A stretch of 10,834 nt of DNA, from assembly GCA_946480685.1 (NCBI GenBank), contig CAMLLI010000061.1, positions 1 to 10,834 of the forward strand, written 5' to 3'. Positions 1 through 9,613 of the stretch are shown here, one piece after another. The notes beneath the pieces were generated by a model. That model did no database searches. It was not told the origin of the DNA and saw nothing but the letters and a program-made list of their open reading frames with translations. A program made the translations under genes and the position numbers. Origin of the DNA: an uncultured Flammeovirgaceae bacterium (lineage in GTDB: Bacteria; Bacteroidota; Bacteroidia; Cytophagales; Cyclobacteriaceae). Position 1 is the first letter of the stretch. Every line of letters starts with the position of its first letter.

Positions 1-3000
1 GATCCATTTATACACAAGCTGCTCAAGGCCGGCAACAGCGATTACCTGGCACGCAAGTGGGCTATCAGCGGACATAAATTTCTGGTAGGTATAATTCCGC
101 TATACAAGCGATACCCGATCACCAACGATTACCTCAGCACCGAGTGGAACACGCGCATCTTTCCGGCCCGCAGTATATTTATACTTGAAGCCAGCGCAAC
201 GGTAGGTATACCGGTTTGTATCAAAGAGAACTGTCCGTTTAAAGTAAGTATACTCAACGAGCGATTGTTGTTTCCCGAGCGCGCAACCGCTGCTGTACTA
301 TTAATCGCCATCGGACTTATCCTGATAACAATATGGGTATATAAACAGATACGCGCTATAAAATATCCGGAAGTTGGTTTTGTACTGCTGTATCTCTTCC
401 TGCTCGGCCTGCGCACCGCGATGATCGAATTGAATTCTCCAGCAGGCTTTATATCATCCGATCTTTTCAATCCGCAGATATTCGCATCCTCATCACTAAA
501 TGCTTCGCTGGCCGATCTCGTGCTGAATGAAATAGCGGTGCTCTTGCTCTGCTTCTATATATTCAGGCACTACATCCGCTTCAGGGGATTGTTGTGGCTG
601 ATGCACCATCGTCTATGGTCGTGGCCGGCATCTATTGTGCTTGCCGTATGTATATTCTTTGCTGCGTTGTTCCCGTTTGTTGTTATCCAGACATTAGCCA
701 ACAACTCCATCATTGTTTTGGATATAGCGGAGTCACTGGAGGTTAATGTGCTGCGCATGGTGGCGCTGGCTGCCATTGTTATCGCGGGTATATGTTCCTT
801 TCTCTTTTCGCACGCATTTATACGATTGCTTGTTCTGAATAAAAACTATGTAAAGATTGTCGTTTCATTCGCAGTCGCCACCGGTATTTATATACTGATC
901 AATGAATTTACCGGTCAACAGTATCTTTCATCCCTGGTAATGATACTGCTCTACAGTGCGGTAGTATACATTCTGAAACTGTATAAAAGTCTGCAGCGAT
1001 TAAGCTTTGCCACCTTTGCATACCTGTTTGTAACGTTGTTCTTCATGGCCGCGAACGGAGCCTATACCGTTCAGTACTTTACACATAAAAAGAAAATTGA
1101 AAGCCAGTTCCGGTTCGCCAGCAACTTTCTGATTGACCGCGATGATTTTGGTGAATACCTGCTTTCTGAAACAGCATCGAATGTAGCACGCGATGTATTC
1201 ATTCAGAAACGGATCAGTAGTTTATTCCTGAGCTTTGATGCCATTCGGCAGAAGATCCGACAGGTGTTTCTCCCGGCGTACTTCAACAAGTATGATGTCG
1301 ATATATTTCTTTTCAATGCAGCCGGCCAGCCACTCGATGATCTGACGTCTACCAGTTTCTCGGAGCTAGTGGCGCGTTACGATCAGGAAGCCTATAGAAC
1401 TCAATATGAAAATGTATACTTCATTAACAGTCCGGAGGAAGAAGTAACGCAACAATACCTGGTACGAATTCCGATACGCAAATCGGGCGCTACTACAGCT
1501 CATGTAGTATTGCAGCTTTCGCTGAAAAAGATCATCCCCGAAAATGTATACCCGGAATTGCTGGTCGACAATCGCTTCAAACAATTCTTCCGTGAGCAAA
1601 ATATAAGTTATGCTGTATTCGCCAATGAGAAAGTATTGTATGGTTCCGGAGATTTCAACTACGATCAGTTGTTTGATACTTCATTGTTTGGTGATCCTGC
1701 AATACATACAATCGGTAAAACCTACAACGGGTATGATCATATAGCCGTAGAAGATGAGAACGGCCGCGTAGCGGTAGTGTCATCACCGAGTACTTCCGTT
1801 ACCTACAGGTTGTCCAATTTCTCGTTCTTCATTGTAACCGGTCTCACCATTATACTCGTACTCATTGTTGTACAGGGACTGGTAAACTATATAGGGGGCG
1901 ATAAACTATATTTCACGGCACGCATTCAGTTGCTACTCAACCTCTCGTTTTTTCTTCCGCTCATCATCGTAAGTTTTGTAACGCTTCAACTCATCAGTCG
2001 TTCGTCACAGAATCAGTTGAATGACGAATACCTGCGCAAAGCACGCACGATCGGAGAGCAGATCTCCGGCCGGTTGAGCGATGTAAGCCGGGCAGGCGCT
2101 GACTATGTAAACAGTTTCTTCGAAGGACAAGTGAACAGCATGGCCAAACTCGATAACCTGGATATAAATATATATAGTCCGAGAGGTGTGTTGCTTGCCA
2201 CAAGCCAGCCGATGATCGAGGCAAATGAAATATTGTCAGACTATATTAACTCACACGCCCTGCAAAAAATAAGGGCCGGTCAGCATTTGTTTATTGATAC
2301 AGAACAAGTAGGCAAGTTGCAGTACTTTGTGGCATATACCGTGTTAAAATCTCCGGTAAGCGGTGACGTTATTGGTGTACTCGCTATTCCGTTTTTTCGT
2401 TCGGGTGCATCGCTGGAACGTGTACAGATCAACATCTTCACCAACATCCTGAATATATTTGCACTCATCTTTATAGCCCTTGTTGTACTCGCATACTTTG
2501 TTTCCAAATGGCTTACGTTCCCACTGGAGTTCATCACACAATCACTCAGGCGAACTTCACTTACCAAAACCAATCAGCCGCTGGTATGGAAAGCCGATGA
2601 TGAAATAGGATTGATGGTGAAAGAGTATAACCAGATGCTATATAACCTTGGAGAAAGTAAAGCTGAGCTGGAGCAAACACAACGTGAACGAACCTGGCGT
2701 GAAATGGCGCAGCAGGTTGCCCACGAAATCAAGAACCCGCTTACACCAATGAAGCTCACGCTGCAACAGCTGGAGCGAAATATACAATCCGGTAACAACA
2801 TTACGGAGAAGGCAACGAAAGCAGTATCTACATTACTAACGCAGGTCGATACACTCAACGATATAGCATCATCCTTCAGTGCCTTTGCTAAAATGCCGGA
2901 GCCCGTTATCCAGTCTGTTGAGTTGGTAAGTTTACTGAGACGTACCGTTGATCTGCACAGTCACTCCGGAGAAATTGTATTTCGGAATGGAGTAAAGGAA

Positions 3001-3342
3001 CTTTATGTTTCCGGAGATGAGCAGTTGCTGGGGCGTACGTTTTCCAATATTATACTCAATGCCTTTCAGGCAGCACGCCCGGGGGAAGCATCGGCCGTGC
3101 ATGTTACATTGCAACGAAAAGATAACATGGCATCTATAGCCTTCCAGGATAATGGTAAAGGTATAGAACCCGAAGTGGCTGAGCGAATCTTTGTGCCGCA
3201 CTTTACAACCAAAAAATCCGGATCGGGTTTAGGACTCGCGATTGCGCGCCAGGCAATCGAACAGATGAAAGGACGTATCTGGTTTGAGACCGAGATAGGC
3301 AAGGGCACTACATTCTATATCGAAATGCCTTTAAAAGGTTAA
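1..3342 (+). CDS. NtrY-like multi-TM sensor histidine kinase (5' partial)
   Basis: The reading frame is open from base 1 to TAA at 3340-3342 (1113 codons), so the true start lies left of the window; an internal TTG at 265 is not a credible start. Numbering from the left edge, residues 1-95 look extracytoplasmic (Cys73 and Cys78). About eight TM helices follow (98-115, 126-142, 172-190, 209-231, 252-274, 283-301, 308-327, 336-355), then a periplasmic region (358-606), TM 607-629, TM 644-665, a second periplasmic region (667-808) and TM 812-835. After these come HAMP (836-888), a HisKA H-box VAHEIKNPLTP with phospho-acceptor His908, an N-box with Asn1020, a G1 box DNGKG (Asp1050) and a G2 box SGSGLGLA. 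The WREMAQQVAHEIKNPLTP stretch is typical of NtrY-type kinases. Positive charges fall on the predicted cytoplasmic loops, which supports the topology. The catalytic core looks intact. Signal and response regulator are unknown; no regulator gene lies in the window. Confidence 0.93.
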   Translation, partial: DPFIHKLLKAGNSDYLARKWAISGHKFLVGIIPLYKRYPITNDYLSTEWNTRIFPARSIFILEASATVGIPVCIKENCPFKVSILNERLLFPERATAAVLLIAIGLILITIWVYKQIRAIKYPEVGFVLLYLFLLGLRTAMIELNSPAGFISSDLFNPQIFASSSLNASLADLVLNEIAVLLLCFYIFRHYIRFRGLLWLMHHRLWSWPASIVLAVCIFFAALFPFVVIQTLANNSIIVLDIAESLEVNVLRMVALAAIVIAGICSFLFSHAFIRLLVLNKNYVKIVVSFAVATGIYILINEFTGQQYLSSLVMILLYSAVVYILKLYKSLQRLSFATFAYLFVTLFFMAANGAYTVQYFTHKKKIESQFRFASNFLIDRDDFGEYLLSETASNVARDVFIQKRISSLFLSFDAIRQKIRQVFLPAYFNKYDVDIFLFNAAGQPLDDLTSTSFSELVARYDQEAYRTQYENVYFINSPEEEVTQQYLVRIPIRKSGATTAHVVLQLSLKKIIPENVYPELLVDNRFKQFFREQNISYAVFANEKVLYGSGDFNYDQLFDTSLFGDPAIHTIGKTYNGYDHIAVEDENGRVAVVSSPSTSVTYRLSNFSFFIVTGLTIILVLIVVQGLVNYIGGDKLYFTARIQLLLNLSFFLPLIIVSFVTLQLISRSSQNQLNDEYLRKARTIGEQISGRLSDVSRAGADYVNSFFEGQVNSMAKLDNLDINIYSPRGVLLATSQPMIEANEILSDYINSHALQKIRAGQHLFIDTEQVGKLQYFVAYTVLKSPVSGDVIGVLAIPFFRSGASLERVQINIFTNILNIFALIFIALVVLAYFVSKWLTFPLEFITQSLRRTSLTKTNQPLVWKADDEIGLMVKEYNQMLYNLGESKAELEQTQRERTWREMAQQVAHEIKNPLTPMKLTLQQLERNIQSGNNITEKATKAVSTLLTQVDTLNDIASSFSAFAKMPEPVIQSVELVSLLRRTVDLHSHSGEIVFRNGVKELYVSGDEQLLGRTFSNIILNAFQAARPGEASAVHVTLQRKDNMASIAFQDNGKGIEPEVAERIFVPHFTTKKSGSGLGLAIARQAIEQMKGRIWFETEIGKGTTFYIEMPLKG

Positions 3343-3497
3343 CCATCTATTTTACTATACAAATGCTATAGCAGGGAATTTGGCACCGCTGCGTAATTAG
3401 TGCGGTAAGTTTTGTAACTTTTTAACGCCAGTCCGGTAACCTTCTATGCAACCTCAGAAGCCGGGGCTTGTCTTTTACTTGTTAACCCCCAACTCCA
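3343..3497 (+). promoter_or_regulatory. Kinase-permease intergenic gap with possible promoter
   Basis: This 155-nt gap between two co-directional genes is long enough for an independent promoter. TTTG at 3379-3382 and TAAGTTTTG at 3406-3414 resemble the Bacteroidota -33 (TTTG) and -7 (TAnnTTTG) elements. However, the -7 match carries one extra base and the spacing of 23 nt is slightly long. A weak inverted repeat, AAGTT/AACTT (3407-3411 / 3416-3420), followed by a short T run, overlaps the same place. I see no small gene here. The assignment is tentative. Confidence 0.25.
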
Positions 3498-5858
3498 ATG
3501 ATTAAAAATTATCTGCTCATTGCAATCCGTAATATTTTTCGGAACAAGCTTTTCTCCACAGTAAATATACTGGGACTTGCTTTTGGTATCGGTAGCGCGC
3601 TGCTCATATTCTTATGGGTTAATGATGAACTGGGTGTTGATAAATTCCATACGAACGGTGACCGCCTCTATCGCGTGATGGAAAACCAAAAATATAGCGA
3701 TGGCAAGATATATACCTTCATGTCTACACCGGGGCCTATGGCACCTTTTATTAAAGATAAATATCCGGAGATAGAGAAGGCAACACGATGGACCTGGCAG
3801 ATGAATTACTTGTTTCAATATGAAGACAAATCATTCTTTGAACAGGGATTTTATGTTGACCAGGATTTTATCGAGATGTTCTCCTTCCCGTTTGTAGCAG
3901 GTGACGTAAATACAGCACTAAAGGAAAAGAACTCGATCGTGATCAGCGAGAAGCTCGCTAAAAAATACTTTGGTGAAGAAGATCCGCTGGGGAAAATATT
4001 AACGCTGAATACAAAGACAGCCTATACCGTTACCGGTGTGGTAAAAGATATACCGAAGAACTCATCGATACAGTTTGAATACCTGTTGCCCTTCCAGGTA
4101 TTTATGGATGAAAACAAAAGCTGGCTTGACGAATGGGACAATAACAACGTGCGCACATTTTTACTGCTGGCAGAAGGTACCAACGAAGAAGACTTCGCGA
4201 AGAAGTTTAAGTATGAGATCAAAGAACATGTAAAGGAAACCAATGTAGAGCTGTTCGTGCAGCCGTTCAATGAATCGTATTTATATAATCAATATGAAAA
4301 TGGTGTGCTTGACGGTGGACGCATTGAGTATGTAAAGATATTCTTCATTGTGGCGATCTTCGTGCTCATCATTGCTTGCATCAACTTCATGAACCTCTCT
4401 ACAGCACAAGCCACCAAACGTGCAAAAGAAGTTGGTTTGCGTAAAGTGATTGGTGCCGTGCCGCATCAGCTCTTCCGCCAGTTCATGGGCGAATCGTTTC
4501 TAACGGTATGCCTATCCGCAGTCATCGCGTTTCTGCTGGCACTGATTCTTATACCGATGTTCAACGAGATTACCGGCAAAGCGCTTAGCCTGAACATGCT
4601 TGATCTGAAAACGTTACTTATCTTCTGCGGTATCATTATAGCAACAGCGTTTGTAGCCGGGAGTTATCCTGCACTGTTCATCTCTGAATTTAAACCTGCG
4701 CAGGTTTTAAAAGGACAACTCAAGAGCGGAAGCAGAGCTGCTGGGTTTCGCAAGGCATTGGTAGTAGTACAGTTTTCACTTTCTATAATTCTGATCATCA
4801 GCACAGCCGTTGTATTCAGGCAAATGGATTTCATGCAGAACCGGGATATAGGCTTCGAACGTGAGAATTTATTTTCGATATGGGCGGAAGGAGAGATACC
4901 ACAGAAGTATGAGACATTCAGAAGTCGGTTGGCAGCGATGCCGGGTGTAGAAGCTGTTACGGCATCCAGTCAATTACCCATTGATGTAGGAAATTCAACA
5001 TACGGTTTGCAGTGGGAAGGCAAAGATGAAGATGAACGCATTCTGTTTTCGAATATGGATGTAGACTACGATTTTATCCAAACGATGAAGATGACGATGA
5101 TAGAAGGCCGCCCGTTCGATCGTAACCTGATTACAGATACCAGCAATTATATAGTAAACGAAAAGGCTGCCGCTAAATTTGGTTTCAAGAACGGAACAGC
5201 CGGGCAGGACCTTACCATGTGGGAGAAGAAAGGTAAAATTATAGGTGTAGTGAAAGACTTTAATTTTGGTTCGCTGCACAGTCCCATAGAGCCATTGGTG
5301 ATGCGGGTAAATGGCGGCTGGCGAAACTGTTTACTGGTGCGCGCGAAAACCGGTCAGACAGAAGCCGCGATCAGCTCAGTAGAAAAGCTCTGGAAGGAAT
5401 ATGCCCCGGCTTATCCGTTCAAATATACTTTCCTCAACCAGGATTGGGAAGAGTTCTATAAAGCCGAAGGGCAACGCGGTAAAGTATTCAACACGCTGGC
5501 GATACTTTCCATCTTTATATCGTGTTTAGGTTTATTTGGTTTGTCAGCGTTCTCAGCTGAACGCAGAACCAAAGAGTTGGGTATACGCAAGGCATTGGGT
5601 GCAACCGTGCCGGGCCTTGTTCAACTGGTTAGTAAAGAATTTGCGGTACTGGTAGTGATTGCTTCGTGTATAGGCTGTCCGTTGGGCTGGTATATTATGA
5701 GCCAGTGGCTGGAAGGTTATGCCTATCATGTGGAGGTGGGATATATAACCCTGGTGATTGCTGCATTGATATGCCTCGCTATATCCATGCTCACCATTTC
5801 ATATCACTCGCTGAAAGTAGCAGCGAATAACCCGGTAAAGAGTCTACGGTATGAGTAG
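3498..5858 (+). CDS. FtsX/MacB-type ABC transporter permease
   Basis: This 786-residue integral membrane protein has the duplicated layout of Bacteroidota MacB/FtsX permeases. The N-terminus IKNYLLIAIRNIFRNK leads into TM1 (about 18-42). A large periplasmic MacB-PCD-like domain (about 45-275) follows. The first FtsX core has TM segments near 280-300, 332-355 and 370-396, with the RAKEVGLRKVIGA loop after the first. A TM near 417-442 (FRKALVVVQFSLS) opens the second half. A second periplasmic domain (about 445-660) and a second FtsX core (TMs about 666-685, 715-737 and 747-770, with RRTKELGIRKALGA) complete the protein. Two FtsX cores suggest both membrane halves are in one chain. No cognate MacB/LolD-type ATPase gene is nearby, which is common for this family. 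Family members act in lipoprotein handling, efflux or envelope stress; the substrate here is unknown. ATG 3498 is the first start after an in-frame stop at 3483-3485. Confidence 0.93.
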   Translation: MIKNYLLIAIRNIFRNKLFSTVNILGLAFGIGSALLIFLWVNDELGVDKFHTNGDRLYRVMENQKYSDGKIYTFMSTPGPMAPFIKDKYPEIEKATRWTWQMNYLFQYEDKSFFEQGFYVDQDFIEMFSFPFVAGDVNTALKEKNSIVISEKLAKKYFGEEDPLGKILTLNTKTAYTVTGVVKDIPKNSSIQFEYLLPFQVFMDENKSWLDEWDNNNVRTFLLLAEGTNEEDFAKKFKYEIKEHVKETNVELFVQPFNESYLYNQYENGVLDGGRIEYVKIFFIVAIFVLIIACINFMNLSTAQATKRAKEVGLRKVIGAVPHQLFRQFMGESFLTVCLSAVIAFLLALILIPMFNEITGKALSLNMLDLKTLLIFCGIIIATAFVAGSYPALFISEFKPAQVLKGQLKSGSRAAGFRKALVVVQFSLSIILIISTAVVFRQMDFMQNRDIGFERENLFSIWAEGEIPQKYETFRSRLAAMPGVEAVTASSQLPIDVGNSTYGLQWEGKDEDERILFSNMDVDYDFIQTMKMTMIEGRPFDRNLITDTSNYIVNEKAAAKFGFKNGTAGQDLTMWEKKGKIIGVVKDFNFGSLHSPIEPLVMRVNGGWRNCLLVRAKTGQTEAAISSVEKLWKEYAPAYPFKYTFLNQDWEEFYKAEGQRGKVFNTLAILSIFISCLGLFGLSAFSAERRTKELGIRKALGATVPGLVQLVSKEFAVLVVIASCIGCPLGWYIMSQWLEGYAYHVEVGYITLVIAALICLAISMLTISYHSLKVAANNPVKSLRYE

Positions 5859-5860
5859 AA

Positions 5861-7514
<1,654 letters not shown>

Positions 7515-7522
7515 TCAAGCCG

Positions 7523-7530
7523 CAAAGATA
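7523..7530 (-). promoter_or_regulatory. -7 element of the ABC-F gene promoter
   Basis: On the minus strand this reads TATCTTTG, an exact match to the Bacteroidota -7 consensus TAnnTTTG. It is followed by CGGC and lies 23 nt before the ABC-F ATG, which implies a short leader. I do not see a clear -33 TTG/TTTG at the usual distance. That position is occupied by the ACGCGGA repeats instead. Confidence 0.6.
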
Positions 7531-7541
7531 ACGAAAAGACT

Positions 7542-7567
7542 GACGCGGACTTACGCGGATGACGCGA
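7542..7567. repeat. Short ACGCGGA direct repeats
   Basis: The plus strand carries three near-identical units starting at 7543 (ACGCGGA), 7553 (ACGCGGA) and 7562 (ACGCGA, the last one degenerate), with periods of 10 and 9 nt. They sit directly upstream of the ABC-F -7 element. The rest of the 199-nt gap (7500-7698) shows no gene and no convincing terminator for mtgA. Confidence 0.6.
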
Positions 7568-7698
7568 GTGGTCATTAATTTTGAGATAGGGGAAAGCGAC
7601 TTCCTGAATCAAGGGTTGTTATTAAATTTCCACATCGTTTATATGCTGCATTTCATCCGATTACGAGCTGTTGCCCATTGCCGAAAGCTTAACCGGAA

Positions 7699-8424
7699 TT
7701 AATGTTTATAGCCGCTGTCTTTTTTTCTTGAGATACCTTTCAGCAGGGCATCGATATCATCATCGTTGCGCAGGTAATTCATTTGAGACACAATCCAGGT
7801 AGCGCGTCTGCTCATATACGCTGACGGTGGATTGACCATATACTTCTTCGGACTCGGTAAACACGCAGCAATCAGCGCAGCTTCGCGTTGGGTAAGTTTA
7901 CGTGCCGGTTTCTTGAAGTAATAATGCGCGGCAGCTTCAATGCCGAATACACCGCGGCCCATCTCCGAAACATTCAGATATACTTCGAGGATGCGCTTCT
8001 TGCCCCAGATCTTTTCAATCATGAAAGTAAAGTAGGCTTCAAAACCTTTGCGTGTCCAGCTGCGACCCTGCCACAGAAAAACATTCTTGGCAACCTGCTG
8101 ACTGATGGTAGAACCTCCGCGGAGCGCTGAAGCTTTTTTACGATCGTTAAACTCAATGGCTTTTTCTATACTCTTCCAATCAAACCCGTTATGTACCGGG
8201 AACAACTGATCTTCCGAAGACATCACCGCGAGCGGGGCGTTGGGTGCCATTTCTTTCCACGATATATAGTCACGTTTCAAACCATAGCCGCTTACCCAGC
8301 TTACCAGTTGTGTAATGGTAATTGGCGGATCAACCCACTTTAACAAAACAATGTAAAAGAGCTGCGCAAAAAAAAGTATAACAAACGCTTTCTTCAGGAA
8401 AGTCCCGGCCTTTTTATAATCCAT
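7699..8424 (-). CDS. mtgA: Monofunctional peptidoglycan glycosyltransferase MtgA
   Basis: This 241-residue GT51-family enzyme polymerises lipid II into glycan strands on the outer face of the inner membrane. It has no transpeptidase domain, and its length is normal for MtgA. One TM anchor (about 13-30) follows a short basic N-terminus. All hallmark GT51 motifs are present: SSEDQLFPVHNG (69-80) with catalytic Glu71, GGSTISQQVAKN (103-114), RSWTRKGFEA (121-130), RILEVYLN (144-151) with the second conserved Glu147, GVFGIEAAAHYYF (158-170) and EAALIAACLPSP (181-192). ATG 8424 is two codons after an in-frame stop (8431-8433), so the start is well fixed. It lies 199 nt upstream of the ABC-F gene and is separated from the exported-protein gene by a hairpin, so it is probably transcribed alone. 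No clear promoter is visible. The function is confident from the motifs. Confidence 0.96.
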   Translation of the reverse strand: MDYKKAGTFLKKAFVILFFAQLFYIVLLKWVDPPITITQLVSWVSGYGLKRDYISWKEMAPNAPLAVMSSEDQLFPVHNGFDWKSIEKAIEFNDRKKASALRGGSTISQQVAKNVFLWQGRSWTRKGFEAYFTFMIEKIWGKKRILEVYLNVSEMGRGVFGIEAAAHYYFKKPARKLTQREAALIAACLPSPKKYMVNPPSAYMSRRATWIVSQMNYLRNDDDIDALLKGISRKKDSGYKH

Positions 8425-8509
8425 GATAACTTAAAAAATGCTGTGCGAAGTAAAGCAGGAAATATATACCGAAGCACGCAGTGCCTATAAAAAATTAATG
8501 ACCAGTAAA

Positions 8510-8553
8510 TTTACCCGGAGTTCTAAAAAATAGGAGAGAGAACTCCGGGTAAA
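8510..8553 (-). terminator. 14-bp hairpin terminator after the exported-protein gene
   Basis: A perfect 14-bp inverted repeat, TTTACCCGGAGTTC (8510-8523) with GAACTCCGGGTAAA (8540-8553), encloses a 16-nt loop. It starts 11 nt beyond the TAG of the gene ending at 8565. In minus-strand RNA the stem is followed by UUUACUGG, so the U-tract is short but adjoins the stem. The position suits a terminator separating that gene from mtgA. The 85 nt between it and mtgA contain no gene. Confidence 0.65.
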
Positions 8554-8564
8554 AGTAAAATATA

Positions 8565-9347
8565 CTATGGATTGAGTTCTTTCAGAGCAGTCTCCAGGTC
8601 GGCCTGAAGTTCAGGTTGTGTGATGGTGCCTTTCAAACCGTTAATTAAAAAGTTTGGTACCTTTTCTGACTTTGAAATTTTGTTCTTGATCTCACCAATC
8701 ATTTCCAACGCATTGGCTTTACCATCGAAATCAGAAAGAGCTTTTACTTTTTCTTCGAGTGTATCCCACGAGTTGATTTTCTTTACCTGCTCGGTGCGCG
8801 TTGCTATAGCTTGTGTATGCTCTGCTGTTCTTCCGTTGATGCAAGCGTTATATTCGTCAATGATCGTTTCGATATCTTTCTTGCCGTAGGTTCCGTCATC
8901 GATTTTGGTCTCAACAACAGGACAATCCGAGAAGAAGCGTGACGTGATTTTCTTGAAGCTCAGGTTCGGTACTTCTGTGCCGGTGCCATCGCGCTTCAGC
9001 AAATAACGACCATCATACGAAGTTTGGTTCTCCAGTTGAAAAGCAAACAACGAAACATAGCCTGCCTTCAACAGCTTCATGAAAGTATATCCGCTAGGAC
9101 CTTTTACCGGTTGATACGTTTCGCCTTTCAGTGAATAGGCCTTCACCTGGAAAATAGGAATAATGGTTTTCTTTTTATCAGCACCTGTTACCTGTACTTT
9201 TTTATCAGGACCAAAGGTGAGTGGTTTAATAGATCCGGTAATGGTGTCGCCTTTTGTAGTTACCGCGTAGTCTTGCGCAGACATACACTGATAAACCAGC
9301 ATCAGAACGAGTAGCAGAATGATGTGTATAATACCAAAGGTTTTCAT
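8565..9347 (-). CDS. Exported protein of unknown function
   Basis: This 260-residue protein has a classical signal peptide: MKTFG, then a hydrophobic core (about 5-20) and likely cleavage near MSAQ (22-25). Cys21 is not in a recognisable lipobox. The mature N-terminal half (26-150) looks beta-rich; it opens with TTKGDTITGSIK, a phrase I associate with small exported Bacteroidota proteins, and continues through repeated short strands. Cys142 and Cys168 could form a disulfide. The C-terminal part (150-260) is charged and mostly helical. I do not recognise a characterised family and assign no function; a periplasmic or outer-membrane-associated location is an inference from the signal peptide. 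ATG 9347 is the first start after an in-frame stop (9354-9356). It lies 106 nt below the RHH gene and ends before a strong hairpin, so it may be a single-gene unit. Confidence 0.88.
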   Translation of the reverse strand: MKTFGIIHIILLLVLMLVYQCMSAQDYAVTTKGDTITGSIKPLTFGPDKKVQVTGADKKKTIIPIFQVKAYSLKGETYQPVKGPSGYTFMKLLKAGYVSLFAFQLENQTSYDGRYLLKRDGTGTEVPNLSFKKITSRFFSDCPVVETKIDDGTYGKKDIETIIDEYNACINGRTAEHTQAIATRTEQVKKINSWDTLEEKVKALSDFDGKANALEMIGEIKNKISKSEKVPNFLINGLKGTITQPELQADLETALKELNP

Positions 9348-9370
9348 AGGATGTTAAAAGCTGTTAGATA

Positions 9371-9378
9371 CAAACTTG
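9371..9378 (-). promoter_or_regulatory. Possible -7 element for the exported-protein gene
   Basis: On the minus strand this reads CAAGTTTG, a 7/8 match to TAnnTTTG, 23 nt upstream of the ATG at 9347. No clear -33 element is visible. The surrounding gap (9348-9453) is AT-rich and also contains a weak 6-bp inverted repeat, AAATCG/CGATTT (9420-9425 / 9436-9441). On the minus strand that repeat is followed by CGTATATTTTT and could be a poor terminator for the SPFH operon. Confidence 0.25.
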
Positions 9379-9453
9379 GTGTGTGGTGGGTTATTGTTCT
9401 TCGAAATTAAAAATATACGAAATCGAAATATAAGACGATTTATCACATGAAGT

Positions 9454-9612
9454 TTAACTTTTTGATTTCAATCGGTTTGCGTCTTTCAGGGCTTTGCTGA
9501 TGATCCATTCAAGCTGGCCGTTGGTACTGCGAAATTCGTCTGCCGCCCACTTTTCTACAGCTTTTAAAACTTCCGGATCGAGCCTCAGAACAAAAGGTTT
9601 TTTTTGCGCCAT
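9454..9612 (-). CDS. Small Arc-type ribbon-helix-helix DNA-binding protein
   Basis: This 52-residue protein is short enough to be missed by length-filtered gene calling. It reads from ATG (9612) to TAA (9454-9456). The sequence fits an Arc/MetJ-type ribbon-helix-helix fold: a basic tail MAQKK, one beta strand PFVLRLDP (6-13), helix A (about 14-27, EVLKAVEKWAADEF), a turn RSTNG (28-32) and helix B (about 33-46, QLEWIISKALKDAN), ending in a basic tail. RHH proteins dimerise and insert the paired strands into the DNA major groove. The ATG is 1 nt after the TAG of the upstream membrane-protein gene (TAGCATG), which suggests translational coupling in the SPFH operon. There is no toxin gene next to it, so an antitoxin role is not supported. 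The DNA target is unknown; autoregulation of the operon is one possibility. Confidence 0.88.
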   Translation of the reverse strand: MAQKKPFVLRLDPEVLKAVEKWAADEFRSTNGQLEWIISKALKDANRLKSKS

Positions 9613-9613
9613 G

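Noticed and set aside
265..267. TTG as start of the kinase gene
   Set aside because: The same frame is open to base 1 with protein-like sequence, and the predicted topology needs an extracytoplasmic N-terminus, so the gene begins outside the window.
129..470. Minus-strand 113-codon open frame opposite the kinase
   Set aside because: It is antisense to a coding frame that shows TM and domain structure; its own translation has no recognisable features.
3384..3424. Possible terminator after the kinase gene (ACCGC/GCGGT and AAGTT/AACTT repeats)
   Set aside because: The stems are only 5 bp, one has a 12-nt loop and the other is AT-rich; too weak to call separately.
8472..8484. GCAC-GCA-GTGC palindrome upstream of mtgA
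   Set aside because: A 4-bp stem with a 3-nt loop is expected by chance and has no clear link to a promoter.
9454..9612. Reading the RHH gene as the antitoxin of a toxin-antitoxin pair
   Set aside because: No small toxin-like frame lies beside it; its neighbours are a membrane protein gene and, after a gap, an exported-protein gene.
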